Assembly (NCBI RefSeq): GCF_023702635.1
Contig: NZ_CP098455.1
Coordinates: forward strand, 1,426,001-1,490,000
DNA from: Spongiibacter taiwanensis
GTDB taxonomy: Bacteria > Pseudomonadota > Gammaproteobacteria > Pseudomonadales > Spongiibacteraceae
Direction of reading: 5' to 3'
Length of the DNA stretch: 64,000 nt
Positions 50,183 through 58,826 of the stretch are shown one piece after another; positions within the stretch are counted from its first letter, which is position 1; each line of letters opens with the position of its first letter. The position numbers and the translations under genes were made by a program. Under the pieces are notes generated by a model. It searched no databases. It was not told where the DNA came from and saw nothing but the letters and a program-made list of their open reading frames with translations.

Positions 50183-51370
50183 TTAATCCCGACCCAAACG
50201 CGGGAAGGACCAAGCCCGCTTACGCAAACGGCGCTGGCGCTCTTCGGTCGAGATTTGTGCGGTCCCTGGGGGGAGGTGTTGAGCCACTTCGCTGACCGGG
50301 CATCGGGTAATTTTGCTTGGGCGAATTTTGTCTGCCTCGTAATAGCGAACGGTAACCAGTCCCTTTGGATGACCACCGGCATCGAGCCAGTTGGCAACAC
50401 CGGGGTCTTTGTGGCTGATAATCGCCCGGAAAACGCCATCACTGTCGATGTCGGCCTGGTGGCCGTTAAGGGAATTTTGGCGAAGATGGTAGTCCCGGGC
50501 CTCCCAGAAGTGACTGCTGAGCTGAATATTCCAGAAGCGGGTCTTGGGTAACTCCAGTTCCAGCACCAGGGCCTCGTCGGGGCCGCACTGGTAGGCGCAC
50601 TTGCCATAACTCAAGGAGGCAAAACCATAGTCAATGCCGTCAAAGGACAGGGTATTGGGCTCACCCTTATAGTAGGCCTCAACGGTTTGGCGAAAGCCCG
50701 CCGGCATCTGCTGAAGCAGGTCGCAGAATAACTCCAGATTGCGGCGAACCTGATCTTCGGTGAGGGGCGGCGGCGGATAGGGCTTGCCCTCGGTGATAAT
50801 CGTCAGGCGCGCAGGCTGCTCAGTATCCCAGTCGTTAAAGTATTGGCGGAATACCACATTGCAATTACCCTCAGGCAGCTTCAGCCAGTTGGTGGTGTCT
50901 GCCGGGCGCTCCTTACTGACTATCACTTCCACCTGATTATCCGGCCCCACCTCCAAATCGGTCAGGCGATGAAATAATTTCCAGTTGCCAAGACGACCGA
51001 GATGATCCTCACGAATTTCCAGATCGATCAGGTTGGCCGTACCGCGGTCCCCCACAATGCGATAAACGTTGTCGCCGTGCATCGGCGCCCAGGTGTAATG
51101 GCAATCTGCCGAGGGCAAGCCAAACTGAATTTTGGTACTGAGCAGCTGCTGGAATTGGGGGTAATCCGGGTCCATATTTTCCAGGGTGATGCGTTGGCCG
51201 CCCGAAATCAGCCGGGTAAGTTGCCGCACTCCCTCAGCCCGGGTCAGATCGTCCTGCACCTGCGGGTCGTCCCACACCAGTGCCTGCATCTCTTCCATAA
51301 CCTTGACTACCCGCTGCCAAATCGCTGGGCTCGAAAAGTCATACTGCTCAAGGGAGGTACGTTCGTTCAT
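50183..51370 (-). CDS. DUF1214-domain protein
   Basis: The 395-residue protein ends in a DUF1214 domain (about residues 250-360): DEALVLELELPKTRFWNIQLSSHFWEARDY, then NSLNGHQADIDSDGVFRAIISHKDPGVANWLDAGGHPKGLVTVRYY. This is the strongly conserved family core. The N-terminal half has YTWAPMHGDNVYRIVGDRGTANLIDLEI. No signal peptide is present. GGAGA precedes ATG 51370 (a second ATG lies 3 bases upstream). In sphingomonads and mycobacteria the family sits in lipid and steroid catabolism regions, but its activity is unknown. It lies between sulfotransferase 2 (25 bases) and the SDR (20 bases). Confidence 0.82.
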   Translation of the reverse strand: MNERTSLEQYDFSSPAIWQRVVKVMEEMQALVWDDPQVQDDLTRAEGVRQLTRLISGGQRITLENMDPDYPQFQQLLSTKIQFGLPSADCHYTWAPMHGDNVYRIVGDRGTANLIDLEIREDHLGRLGNWKLFHRLTDLEVGPDNQVEVIVSKERPADTTNWLKLPEGNCNVVFRQYFNDWDTEQPARLTIITEGKPYPPPPLTEDQVRRNLELFCDLLQQMPAGFRQTVEAYYKGEPNTLSFDGIDYGFASLSYGKCAYQCGPDEALVLELELPKTRFWNIQLSSHFWEARDYHLRQNSLNGHQADIDSDGVFRAIISHKDPGVANWLDAGGHPKGLVTVRYYEADKIRPSKITRCPVSEVAQHLPPGTAQISTEERQRRLRKRAWSFPRLGRD

Positions 51371-51395
51371 CATATTCTCCAGATATTATTCAGTT

Positions 51396-52583
51396 TTAAC
51401 GGTTGATATAAGTCGCAAATTTCTGGCTGTACTCGGCGAACCGTGCGGTGATCTCGGCGTCTGTCACGCCATAGTCTTCGGCACAGTAAGTGTAGCTGCC
51501 AAACTGGTGCCGGGGCCGCTCAGCTTCAAAGGCAGCAATCGCCGCGCGACTATCCTCGGTAAAGGGCAGACCGGTACGCTGATAAATTTGGGCAACAACC
51601 TCTGGCGCCCGGTGCAGCACATCGTTAAAGGAAAAGTCGGTAATGTAATCTGCCGGTAAAGTCTTGCGAAAGGCGAGGTAGCGATCCATTCCCTCACCGA
51701 AATACGCCAGCAACTCGGGGCCAGTCACCTTAGGGTCGACATGATCGCTGTGAATCAGTCGCATATGCTCCATCAGACCCGACATGGACGGGATAACTTC
51801 GGTCACTTCCCGGTGACAATGCACCAACACCGCATTGGGGAAGACCTTCAACAGCGAGTCCAACACCCCGGTATGGCAGGGCGACTTAAGCACCCAGGGC
51901 CGCCCCTGAGCACCACCGTCCTGCCATTGCAGATACTGCATCTGACTGCGCAGATAGCGGTAGCGGTAAACCGGATCGACGTCCATACAGTATTGGTAGA
52001 ACGACGGCATGCGGGCAAACATCCAAGTAACCTCGCACTGGAAGCTGCCCTGCATTAGCAGCACTTCTTCGTCGGGCTGCTGGGCTTCGGTGGGGTGACG
52101 AGCCATAAAGCCCGGAAAGTGTTCGGCCAACATCGCCACGGCGTCTTCGGCAACGTGAATGCGTCCATCCGGTCTGCCGAGCTGTTCCTCGGGAAAAGGC
52201 GCCGGATTCAACATCCGCCAATACAACATGGCCTGAGTCTGATTGCCGGCTGACAATATGCGCTGCAATTTGGTCGTGCCGGTACGCGGCAGACCCAGCA
52301 CCACTATTGGCCCGGGAATATCTTCGTCAAGAATCTCTGGATGCGCGGCAATATCGCGAACATAGCGCAGCCGATTCACCAGGATATTGAGCAGACCGCC
52401 AAAGGCCAGTTGCTCACCCAAAGGTGACAGCTGCGCCTCGTCATTAAAACCCTTAACCACATTACCCAGGCCTTCCAAAAAGGACTCATCACCGAAATCG
52501 TCCAGCCCCGTCATAGCCGTTGCCGTGGCAAGTAAATGCGGCACGGATTTGGGTAAATCTACAGTCGTTTCAGTCTGCGCCAT
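51396..52583 (-). CDS. Sulfotransferase-family protein 2
   Basis: The 395-residue protein has the PAPS loop IVVLGLPRTGTTKLQRILS and the 3'-phosphate motif AVLVHCHREVTEVIPSMSGLM. A YCAEDYGVTDAEI C-terminal segment is shared with the other two copies in the island. It is the first gene of the minus-strand arm. The start at 52583 has GGGGAGG 4 bases upstream; the longer frame adds 11 residues. It is divergent from the AraC gene across about 210 bases, so the regulator probably controls this arm as well. Confidence 0.85.
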   Translation of the reverse strand: MAQTETTVDLPKSVPHLLATATAMTGLDDFGDESFLEGLGNVVKGFNDEAQLSPLGEQLAFGGLLNILVNRLRYVRDIAAHPEILDEDIPGPIVVLGLPRTGTTKLQRILSAGNQTQAMLYWRMLNPAPFPEEQLGRPDGRIHVAEDAVAMLAEHFPGFMARHPTEAQQPDEEVLLMQGSFQCEVTWMFARMPSFYQYCMDVDPVYRYRYLRSQMQYLQWQDGGAQGRPWVLKSPCHTGVLDSLLKVFPNAVLVHCHREVTEVIPSMSGLMEHMRLIHSDHVDPKVTGPELLAYFGEGMDRYLAFRKTLPADYITDFSFNDVLHRAPEVVAQIYQRTGLPFTEDSRAAIAAFEAERPRHQFGSYTYCAEDYGVTDAEITARFAEYSQKFATYINR

Positions 52584-52730
52584 TGGGCCTCCCCGATTGT
52601 TATTTTTGTTCGCCACCAGCTCATCTTTGATGGACGCGTATCAGTTGTGTCCGCGGTGGATGAGTGCTTAGATAGCAGTTTTAGCATTGCGTCACCCTCG
52701 GCAATATCGAATTTATACGGAGGGTGATTT

Positions 52731-52775
52731 ATGAATTCGTCCGGCAGGTGCCGGCTCCCTCAGCGCAAAAAATAA
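52731..52775 (+). CDS. Possible 14-residue leader peptide of the AraC gene
   Basis: The frame MNSSGRCRLPQRKK is preceded by GGAGGG 6 bases upstream, the best ribosome site in this gap, and ends 20 bases before the AraC start. The basic peptide might be a translational leader. Alternatively the site could belong to an N-terminally different AraC reading (GTG 52724), which is too close to the same site to be likely. Confidence 0.3.
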   Translation: MNSSGRCRLPQRKK

Positions 52776-52795
52776 CAACGCCGCGAGAGAAAGAA

Positions 52796-53713
52796 ATGAT
52801 GAATACGCCCGGAATCAGCGTGAGCAACCCGATAGCGGTTTACCAAAAAGCCTGCCGTTCCACGCCCTTGGCAGAACACGCTACCAGTCACAGTGACAGT
52901 GTTCGCCTGTGCAGCTGGGACCTGCGACCGATGAAGCAGGTGCGCATCCCACAACACAGTGCCCTGACCATTGCCGTGCACCTCGGCGGCGTCCGCCGGG
53001 TTCGGGTGTTTACTGAAAATGGCATTAGCCACCGCTTCTCAAAGCCCGGCGATATCACCCTGGTGCCGCAGAACCAATCGATAAAATATTTCATCGATGG
53101 GCCGGTAAATTTCGCCACCCTGCATCTCACCGAGAGCGCCCAGCGTATTTTTGGCGATGACTGCGGCCAACTGCTGTTAAAAATGCAGGCGTGTCTGTTT
53201 GCGCTGCGGGATGACTATGTGATGGCATCGGTGCGCAATCTACTGGCGGCCAGCTCACTGCCCCCCCTGGATTTCCAACGCTACACCGACAAGGTACTGG
53301 AATCGCTGGCCTGGCATTTGTTGCGGGTCGTCAGCGACCGGGCCGCCGAAGGTGTGCGTCTCGCGGCGCCGGGAACCGTGCTGGACAGTGACGAACTGGA
53401 TTTTGCCGCCATCGCGGAAGAGATTGACATGCGCCTCGGTGACCGCCTACACATTCAGGAGCTAGCCGATAAAGCCGGCCTGGGCCGCACGGCTTTTTGC
53501 GAGCGCTTTACCGAGCACTTTGGCCTGCCGCCCCACCGCTACATTATTGAAAAGCGCATTGAGGCCGCCAAGGAGCGCCTGCTACTCAATGGCAGTGTTA
53601 CCGAAGTGGCCTACGACCTGGGCTTTAGCAGTGCTTCACATTTCTCTAGCACCTTCAAAAGCCTGGTTGGGCTCACCCCAAGGGCTTACTTGAACGGCCA
53701 GCACAGACAGTAA
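52796..53713 (+). CDS. AraC-family transcriptional regulator of the sulfotransferase/sulfatase island
   Basis: The protein of about 305 residues has an N-terminal AraC-binding-like ligand domain (SHSDSVRLCSWDLRPMKQVRIPQHSALTIAVHLGG, then SKPGDITLVPQNQ). Two helix-turn-helix motifs follow at the C-terminus: LHIQELADKAGLGRTAFCERFTEHFGLPPHRYI and SVTEVAYDLGFSSASHFSSTFKSLVGLTPRAYL. The start at 52796 follows GAGAAAGA; a second ATG is 3 bases on. It lies between the two arms of the island and most likely activates them when the pathway substrate binds. The TGTCGC direct repeat at 53890-53918 is a good candidate site. Confidence 0.9.
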   Translation: MMNTPGISVSNPIAVYQKACRSTPLAEHATSHSDSVRLCSWDLRPMKQVRIPQHSALTIAVHLGGVRRVRVFTENGISHRFSKPGDITLVPQNQSIKYFIDGPVNFATLHLTESAQRIFGDDCGQLLLKMQACLFALRDDYVMASVRNLLAASSLPPLDFQRYTDKVLESLAWHLLRVVSDRAAEGVRLAAPGTVLDSDELDFAAIAEEIDMRLGDRLHIQELADKAGLGRTAFCERFTEHFGLPPHRYIIEKRIEAAKERLLLNGSVTEVAYDLGFSSASHFSSTFKSLVGLTPRAYLNGQHRQ

Positions 53714-54075
53714 AATCAAGCGCATGGCGGTGATGGTGTCCGCAACCGCATGCCTCAGCAGCTATCAGGAGTCCGCCATCCAATAGTGATCATTGGCCTC
53801 AGGCATTTGTCTTTGAAGACTAACGTGTCGTATCGACCACCTCCCTCCCCAACGCCACTTTCCCCGCTCAATTCCTCCCCGATCAGCAGTGTCGCAATAC
53901 ATCAAATAACTGTCGCAAAAAATCATGCCCACTTTATGACGTGACCCTATTATCAACCCCACTCAGGCGCGCATGACCTCTTCACCCTTGTAAACAAGCT
54001 GTCTAGCGGCGCCGCGCAATTCCATAAAAATGCATAACGAATTACGACATAACACCCATAACGCAGGTAATAAAA
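53714..54075. other. Control region of the plus-strand arm
   Basis: This 362-base gap follows the AraC gene and precedes sulfotransferase 3. It contains the TGTCGC direct repeat (53890-53918) and an AT-rich stretch with repeated CATAAC (54034-54068) just before the ribosome site AGGTAA. No protein-like frame was seen. Confidence 0.6.
53890..53918 (+). promoter_or_regulatory. Direct repeat of TGTCGCAA half-sites, 21 bp apart
   Basis: TGTCGCAA occurs at 53890-53897 and 53911-53918, on the same face of the helix two turns apart. The first copy has the TGTCGC-N8-AA form described for the Pseudomonas AraC-family regulator ArgR. It lies 158 bases upstream of sulfotransferase 3, and the AraC gene is immediately upstream. 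Confidence 0.55.
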
Positions 54076-55347
54076 ATGTCTTCATCCACTATCTACATTG
54101 ATGATCTGGCCAACCCGACCTTCTCAGAGGCTGGCGCTAAAGTGATGGCCAACCGGGCCGCTTTGACCATCGACTACAGCATCGAGGGCGTACTCGACTT
54201 TGCCCGGGCGCAACTCGATGTCCCCCTCTATGAGGACGACTACATCTTCGACTCCTTCTCCCGGTTCATGCAGGAGGCTGGAGAAACCCACGAAATGAGC
54301 CCGGCGGGACGCAATATGCTAGCCGCTTCCTTTGCGAGCAGTATCGTTCAGCGCAGCCGCCTTGAAGCATTGTTACTGCGTCACCCAGAAATCAATGACA
54401 TTGAAATCACCTCACCGGTGTTGATTGCCGGCCTGCCGCGTTCTGGCACCACCAACCTCAGCAATATCATGTCGGCCGACAAGCGCTTCAATTCGCTCAA
54501 GTTTTGGGAGGCTTGGCAGCCGGTGCCCTCGTTGAAGCAATTTGCCGGGGAAGAACTGGACACCCGGGATGAGTTTTATCGCCAGGGCCTGGAAGACTGG
54601 CACTCGGTCTGCCCCTACTTTCGCAATATGATGGATGTGCCCTATGACGGCACTCAAGAGGAATGCATTCTGTTTCATATGGACGGCATTCCCGTGGTAA
54701 ACCTGAACCATGTGGACACCCCAAAGTGGCGCAAATGGTTTTGGGAAGAAATGGATGCAAAACGCCTATACTCTTTCTTGAAAAAGGGTATCCAGGTATT
54801 GCAGTGGTTACGCGGCAACAACCAGCGCTGGATACTGAAAAGCCCCCATCATCTGCCATTTTTGCCGGTAATTGATGAGGTCTTTGACGATACCCGTTTC
54901 ATCTTGACTCACCGCGACCCTGCTTCATCGAATTTATCTAACGCAACCATGATGTCCTACCTGCATCGCGAGTGTTATTTCCACCCCGACACCAAGGCTG
55001 CGCTGCAGAATTCCTATGACATGATCGACAATATGCTGACCGGACTGGTCAGGGACATCGACAAACTCGATCCCCGGCGCGTTCATCATGTGTATTTCCA
55101 TCGCTACATGGCCGATAACATGGGGACCCTGCGAGACATTTACAATAGTGCCGATCTGGAGTGGAGCGACACTGCCGAGCAGGCGATGAACGCATATGTT
55201 GCTGACCATCCCAGGGGGCGCCACGGTGGCCAGCTGGGTTACCGTCCGGAACAGGACTTCGGCGTAACACGCGCACATATCCGCAGCCGGTATGGCGACT
55301 ATTTCGACAAATTCCCCGAGGTCAACGTCGAAGACAAACATGGTTGA
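54076..55347 (+). CDS. Sulfotransferase-family protein 3
   Basis: The 423-residue protein has the PAPS-binding loop VLIAGLPRSGTTNLSNIMS (about residues 115-133) and the 3'-phosphate region RFILTHRDPASSNLSNATM. The C-terminal half shares VADHPRGRHGGQLGYRPEQDFGVT with the family. AGGTAA lies 6 bases before the ATG. It is the first gene of the plus-strand arm, followed after 15 bases by the alkyl-sulfatase homologue, so a sulfate-adding and a sulfate-removing type of enzyme are made together. The acceptor is unknown. Confidence 0.85.
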   Translation: MSSSTIYIDDLANPTFSEAGAKVMANRAALTIDYSIEGVLDFARAQLDVPLYEDDYIFDSFSRFMQEAGETHEMSPAGRNMLAASFASSIVQRSRLEALLLRHPEINDIEITSPVLIAGLPRSGTTNLSNIMSADKRFNSLKFWEAWQPVPSLKQFAGEELDTRDEFYRQGLEDWHSVCPYFRNMMDVPYDGTQEECILFHMDGIPVVNLNHVDTPKWRKWFWEEMDAKRLYSFLKKGIQVLQWLRGNNQRWILKSPHHLPFLPVIDEVFDDTRFILTHRDPASSNLSNATMMSYLHRECYFHPDTKAALQNSYDMIDNMLTGLVRDIDKLDPRRVHHVYFHRYMADNMGTLRDIYNSADLEWSDTAEQAMNAYVADHPRGRHGGQLGYRPEQDFGVTRAHIRSRYGDYFDKFPEVNVEDKHG

Positions 55348-55362
55348 GTGAGAATTTAATTA

Positions 55363-57132
55363 ATGAATGTTGCGCAGGATTTAACAAGACAGACACCGCT
55401 TTTTTATCGCGGCGATTTCGACCAGAAAGTGGTAACCGCCGACAATGGCGCCAAGGTCAACAGCGACTATCTCCGTTTCATCCGTGATGGTTCCTGGGGA
55501 AAAGTTGGCTGGTCCGAGGTTCGCCCAGGTGTGTTCGCCATTACCGGACTGGGTTTTAACAATCATGTCTTTGTTGAATCCGAGCGTGGCCTGATTCTGT
55601 TTGATACCGGTACCAATATTGGTACCGGTCGTGAAATTCTGAAAATAAAGCGTCAATTCAGTGACCGGCCAGTAGTAGCGATCATTTATTCCCACCATCA
55701 CTACACCCAGGCAGCGCAACCCATTATTGACGCCTTTCCGGAAGAAGACATCGCGATCTATGCACACCCACAACTCGAGCAAAATCTGCTCGAGTTCAAA
55801 GCTGGCGCAGGCTCTGCCGTAATGCGCCGGGCCCAGATGCAAACCGGGATGTATTTGCCCCAGCATGGTGAAGATGCGGCGCTGATGTACGGCTTTTCTA
55901 CCCCACGTTTCGCCGATAACGACGGCGGCAATCTGGGCCATGTATCACCAACTCATCTGGTTGCCGATGAGGAAGAGGTGGCGATTGATGGCCAGCGAGT
56001 GGTGTTCTATCACACCAGTTCCGATGCCACTGATAGCTTGACAGTCCACTTCCCCGAACTTGAACTGGTACTGCATAACGCGGCCATCATGCCGATGATG
56101 TTTCCGCTTTACACCCTGCGCGGCGAGCGCTATCGGGTAGCGGAGGATTTGATTCAGGGGATCGACCGGATTCGCCAGTTACGGCCTCACTACATGGTGG
56201 GCTGCCACGGCTTTCCAGTGATTGGCGAGGCAGCGATTCAGGCGCTGGCAACTCACCACCGAGATGCCTACGCTTATCTTCTGCAGCAAACCATTCGTGG
56301 GATTAACCTCGGTCGCAACCCCGACCAACTGGTGCGAGATATTCAGTTGCCGCCCAGTCTGCGGGATCAGGATTGTCTGTTTGCCGCTTATATCGATCCC
56401 GAGTATATCGTCCGGGGCATTTATCGCGGCCTGGTCGGATGGTGGGCAGATGATGCCGCAGAAATTCATCCCCCGGAGCCGGAGGAATATCACCGCGCAT
56501 TGGTAGACGGCTTCGGTGGTAGCGGCCCGATGATTGCTGCCGCCCAGCGGGCCTTTGACGAGAAGAAATACAATCTCGCCGCCAAATTGATGAGCTCGGT
56601 GGTGATGGTGGAGCCGGCGCTATTGCAGGCTAAGCAATTAAAGGCGGCGGCGCTGCGCAAAATGGCCCAAGCCACCCCCACAGGGATTCAGACGCGTAAC
56701 TTTTTACTCACCGAGGCACTCGCCCTGGAGGGCAAAATTGACAAGCGCAAACCACCCGCAGGCGGCGGCATGCCCCCCCCCGGCCTGGACATGATCCTCA
56801 GTGCGCCGCCAGGCACCCATATCCGTCTGCTGGAAAACGCAATTAATCCCGCGCCCATCGTCGGCATCCATGCAGTCATCAAATTTAGCTACACCGACCT
56901 GAATCTGAATTTCGGGTTTGCTCTGCGTCATGGCGCAGGAGAATTTATGGAAGAGGCGCCTTCCGAGCCGGATTTGCATATCTCGCTAACACGACCCGTC
57001 TGGGCGGAAATCATTCTAGGCAAGCGGAGCTTCGCCGAGTCGCAAAGACAAGGCTCGGTTAACGTCGTAGGCGATAGCGATCTGCTGGCCAAGGTCACCC
57101 AGGCCTTTGCCGATGTCTGGGGCCAGCCATGA
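55363..57132 (+). CDS. Alkyl-sulfatase homologue (SdsA1/YjcS type) with altered metal site
   Basis: The 589-residue protein has the SdsA1 layout: a metallo-beta-lactamase domain (about 45-290), the alkyl-sulfatase dimerisation domain (about 300-435, with EEYHRALVDGFGGSGPMIAAAQRAFDEKKYNLAAKLM), and an SCP2-like C-terminal domain (about 470-589). The zinc motif, normally HxHxDH, reads H111-H-H113-Y-T115-Q116, so the Asp and second His are lost. The usual TEAPAE region reads SDATDS, and AENA reads LHNA (237-240); the late His (GCHGFP, about 282) remains. LYTLRGERYR is well kept. The fold is clear. Whether it still hydrolyses sulfate esters, or works with one metal or another reaction, is open. 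It is co-transcribed with sulfotransferase 3. Confidence 0.85.
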   Translation: MNVAQDLTRQTPLFYRGDFDQKVVTADNGAKVNSDYLRFIRDGSWGKVGWSEVRPGVFAITGLGFNNHVFVESERGLILFDTGTNIGTGREILKIKRQFSDRPVVAIIYSHHHYTQAAQPIIDAFPEEDIAIYAHPQLEQNLLEFKAGAGSAVMRRAQMQTGMYLPQHGEDAALMYGFSTPRFADNDGGNLGHVSPTHLVADEEEVAIDGQRVVFYHTSSDATDSLTVHFPELELVLHNAAIMPMMFPLYTLRGERYRVAEDLIQGIDRIRQLRPHYMVGCHGFPVIGEAAIQALATHHRDAYAYLLQQTIRGINLGRNPDQLVRDIQLPPSLRDQDCLFAAYIDPEYIVRGIYRGLVGWWADDAAEIHPPEPEEYHRALVDGFGGSGPMIAAAQRAFDEKKYNLAAKLMSSVVMVEPALLQAKQLKAAALRKMAQATPTGIQTRNFLLTEALALEGKIDKRKPPAGGGMPPPGLDMILSAPPGTHIRLLENAINPAPIVGIHAVIKFSYTDLNLNFGFALRHGAGEFMEEAPSEPDLHISLTRPVWAEIILGKRSFAESQRQGSVNVVGDSDLLAKVTQAFADVWGQP

Positions 57133-57180
57133 ATCTGAGCCTCCTCCAGCACCGCCTTTTGCCAAAGAGGGAAAAATAAT

Positions 57181-57453
57181 ATGGCTTATGTAATCGGCCC
57201 TCCCTGTGTTGCAGATTACTCCTGCGTCGAAATTTGTCCGGTCGACTGTATTAGCCCCGGTCCCAATGAGACCAGCTTTGATCAGGCAGAACAGCTGTAT
57301 ATCGACCCGGAGGTCTGCATTGATTGCGGCGCCTGCGTCAAAGTTTGCCCGGTGCTGGCAATTTTTGAGGCGGGCACCCTGCCGGAAAAATGGCGCCATT
57401 ATGAGGAGATCAATCGGGATTATTTCCGGGAGGCGCGCCATGAGCCGGTTTGA
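57181..57453 (+). CDS. Seven/eight-iron ferredoxin
   Basis: The 90-residue protein has two Fe-S cluster motifs: an N-terminal PPCVADYSCVEICPVDCI arrangement typical of the 3Fe-4S site of FdxA-type ferredoxins, and CIDCGACVKVCPV for the 4Fe-4S cluster. The start MAYVIGPPC is the family's usual one. It overlaps the reductase gene by 14 bases, so the two form an electron-transfer pair from NADPH to a downstream oxidoreductase. The molybdoenzyme encoded next is one possible partner; a P450 or oxygenase elsewhere is another. Confidence 0.92.
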   Translation: MAYVIGPPCVADYSCVEICPVDCISPGPNETSFDQAEQLYIDPEVCIDCGACVKVCPVLAIFEAGTLPEKWRHYEEINRDYFREARHEPV

Positions 57454-58795
57454 CGCTCCCCGCCGCGTGGCCATTGTCGGTAGCGGCCCGGCGGCCATGT
57501 ATTTGGCCAGCCACTTGCTGGATCGGCCGGAGGTCCCCCATCAAATCGATATCTTTGAACGCTTGCCAGCGCCCTGGGGCCTGGTGCGCTGGGCAGTTGC
57601 ACCCGATCATCCAGAGAAAAAACTGGTGATTGACCGCCTGTTTTCCTACACCTTTGACCGGCCGGAACTGCGCTTTTTCGGCAATGTAGAGATCGGCAGC
57701 GACATCACTCATCAGGAGCTGCGAGCCAACTACGACGGCGTGTTTTATGCCTGCGGCGCCGATGGCGATAACCGCATGGGTATTCCAGGCGAAGACCTCC
57801 CGGGCTCCTGGTCGGCCCGGGAGTTTGTCGCCTGGTACAGCGGGCATCCGGATTTTTCTCACCTGACCTTTGACCTGTCTCATCCCCGGGCGGTGATCGT
57901 CGGCAATGGCAACGTCGCACTGGATGTTGCGCGGATTCTCACCAGCCCGGTGGCCGAGCTTGCCAAGACAGATATCGCCGATCATGCCCTGACTGCGCTG
58001 AGCCGCAGCCAGATCACCGAGGTCGTGATACTCGGTCGGCGCGCCGCCGCCCAGGGCGCCTTCAACAACCCTGAGCTGGAAGAACTGGCCCATATCCCCG
58101 GCGTTTTGGTCGAGGTGGACTGGGGTGCGGATCAAAGCGCTGACGCTGAATTGAGCTGGGCTGCCCAGCGTAAGTTGACCACTCTCAAGGATTTTTCCAG
58201 CAAAGCCTGGTCGCCCTCAGCGAAAAAAATTGTGCTCAAGTTCCTGAGCTCACCGGTTGAATTGATCGGCGATGGCCGGGTTTCCCAGATTTGCCTGGCC
58301 GCTAACCAGTTACAAACTGACGCCAGTGGCCGGGTGTCCGCGCGGGCCAGCGACCAGCACACCCTGTTGGAGACAGGGCTAGTGATGCGGGCGATTGGCT
58401 ATCGTGGACGCCCCTTTGCCGGCCTGCCCTTCGATAACAAGCGTGGAGTGATTGAAAATCGTCAAGGCAGGGTATGTGCCAATGGCGAGACCATCCCCGG
58501 TGTCTACGTTTGCGGATGGATCAAGCGCGGCGCGCAAGGCGTTATCGGCAGTAACAAGAAGTGCGCGGCCGAGACCGTGGGCCGCTATCTTGAAGACATT
58601 GCCGATGGCGCCACCCCGGTCTTGAACGCCTCACTAGAGGCCATCCCACACTTGCTTGACAAGCGTGGCATACGTTATGTCAGCAAGAGCGACTGGACAC
58701 GGATTGATCGATTTGAACGCAATGCGGGTCGGGCAACAGGTCGCCCCAGGGTCAAACTGACCACCAGTGACGCCCTGCTTGAAGCCACCCTTTAA
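57440..58795 (+). CDS. FprA-type ferredoxin--NADP reductase
   Basis: The 451-residue protein is of the adrenodoxin-reductase family. It has the FAD motif VAIVGSGPAAMYLASHLL, the characteristic PAPWGLVRWAVAPDHPEKK, GIPGEDLPGSWSAREFVAWY, and the NADP motif VIVGNGNVALDVARIL with LGRRAAAQGAF. It ends with GWIKRGAQGVIGSNKKCA. The start at 57440 has GGGAGG 6 bases upstream and overlaps the ferredoxin gene; the longer frame running through the ferredoxin is an artefact. It reduces ferredoxin with NADPH. It lies 31 bases before the molybdoenzyme gene in the same operon. Confidence 0.93.
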   Translation: MSRFDAPRRVAIVGSGPAAMYLASHLLDRPEVPHQIDIFERLPAPWGLVRWAVAPDHPEKKLVIDRLFSYTFDRPELRFFGNVEIGSDITHQELRANYDGVFYACGADGDNRMGIPGEDLPGSWSAREFVAWYSGHPDFSHLTFDLSHPRAVIVGNGNVALDVARILTSPVAELAKTDIADHALTALSRSQITEVVILGRRAAAQGAFNNPELEELAHIPGVLVEVDWGADQSADAELSWAAQRKLTTLKDFSSKAWSPSAKKIVLKFLSSPVELIGDGRVSQICLAANQLQTDASGRVSARASDQHTLLETGLVMRAIGYRGRPFAGLPFDNKRGVIENRQGRVCANGETIPGVYVCGWIKRGAQGVIGSNKKCAAETVGRYLEDIADGATPVLNASLEAIPHLLDKRGIRYVSKSDWTRIDRFERNAGRATGRPRVKLTTSDALLEATL

Positions 58796-58826
58796 ACGCA
58801 CAGTGACGACTACGGAGAGAAAAATA

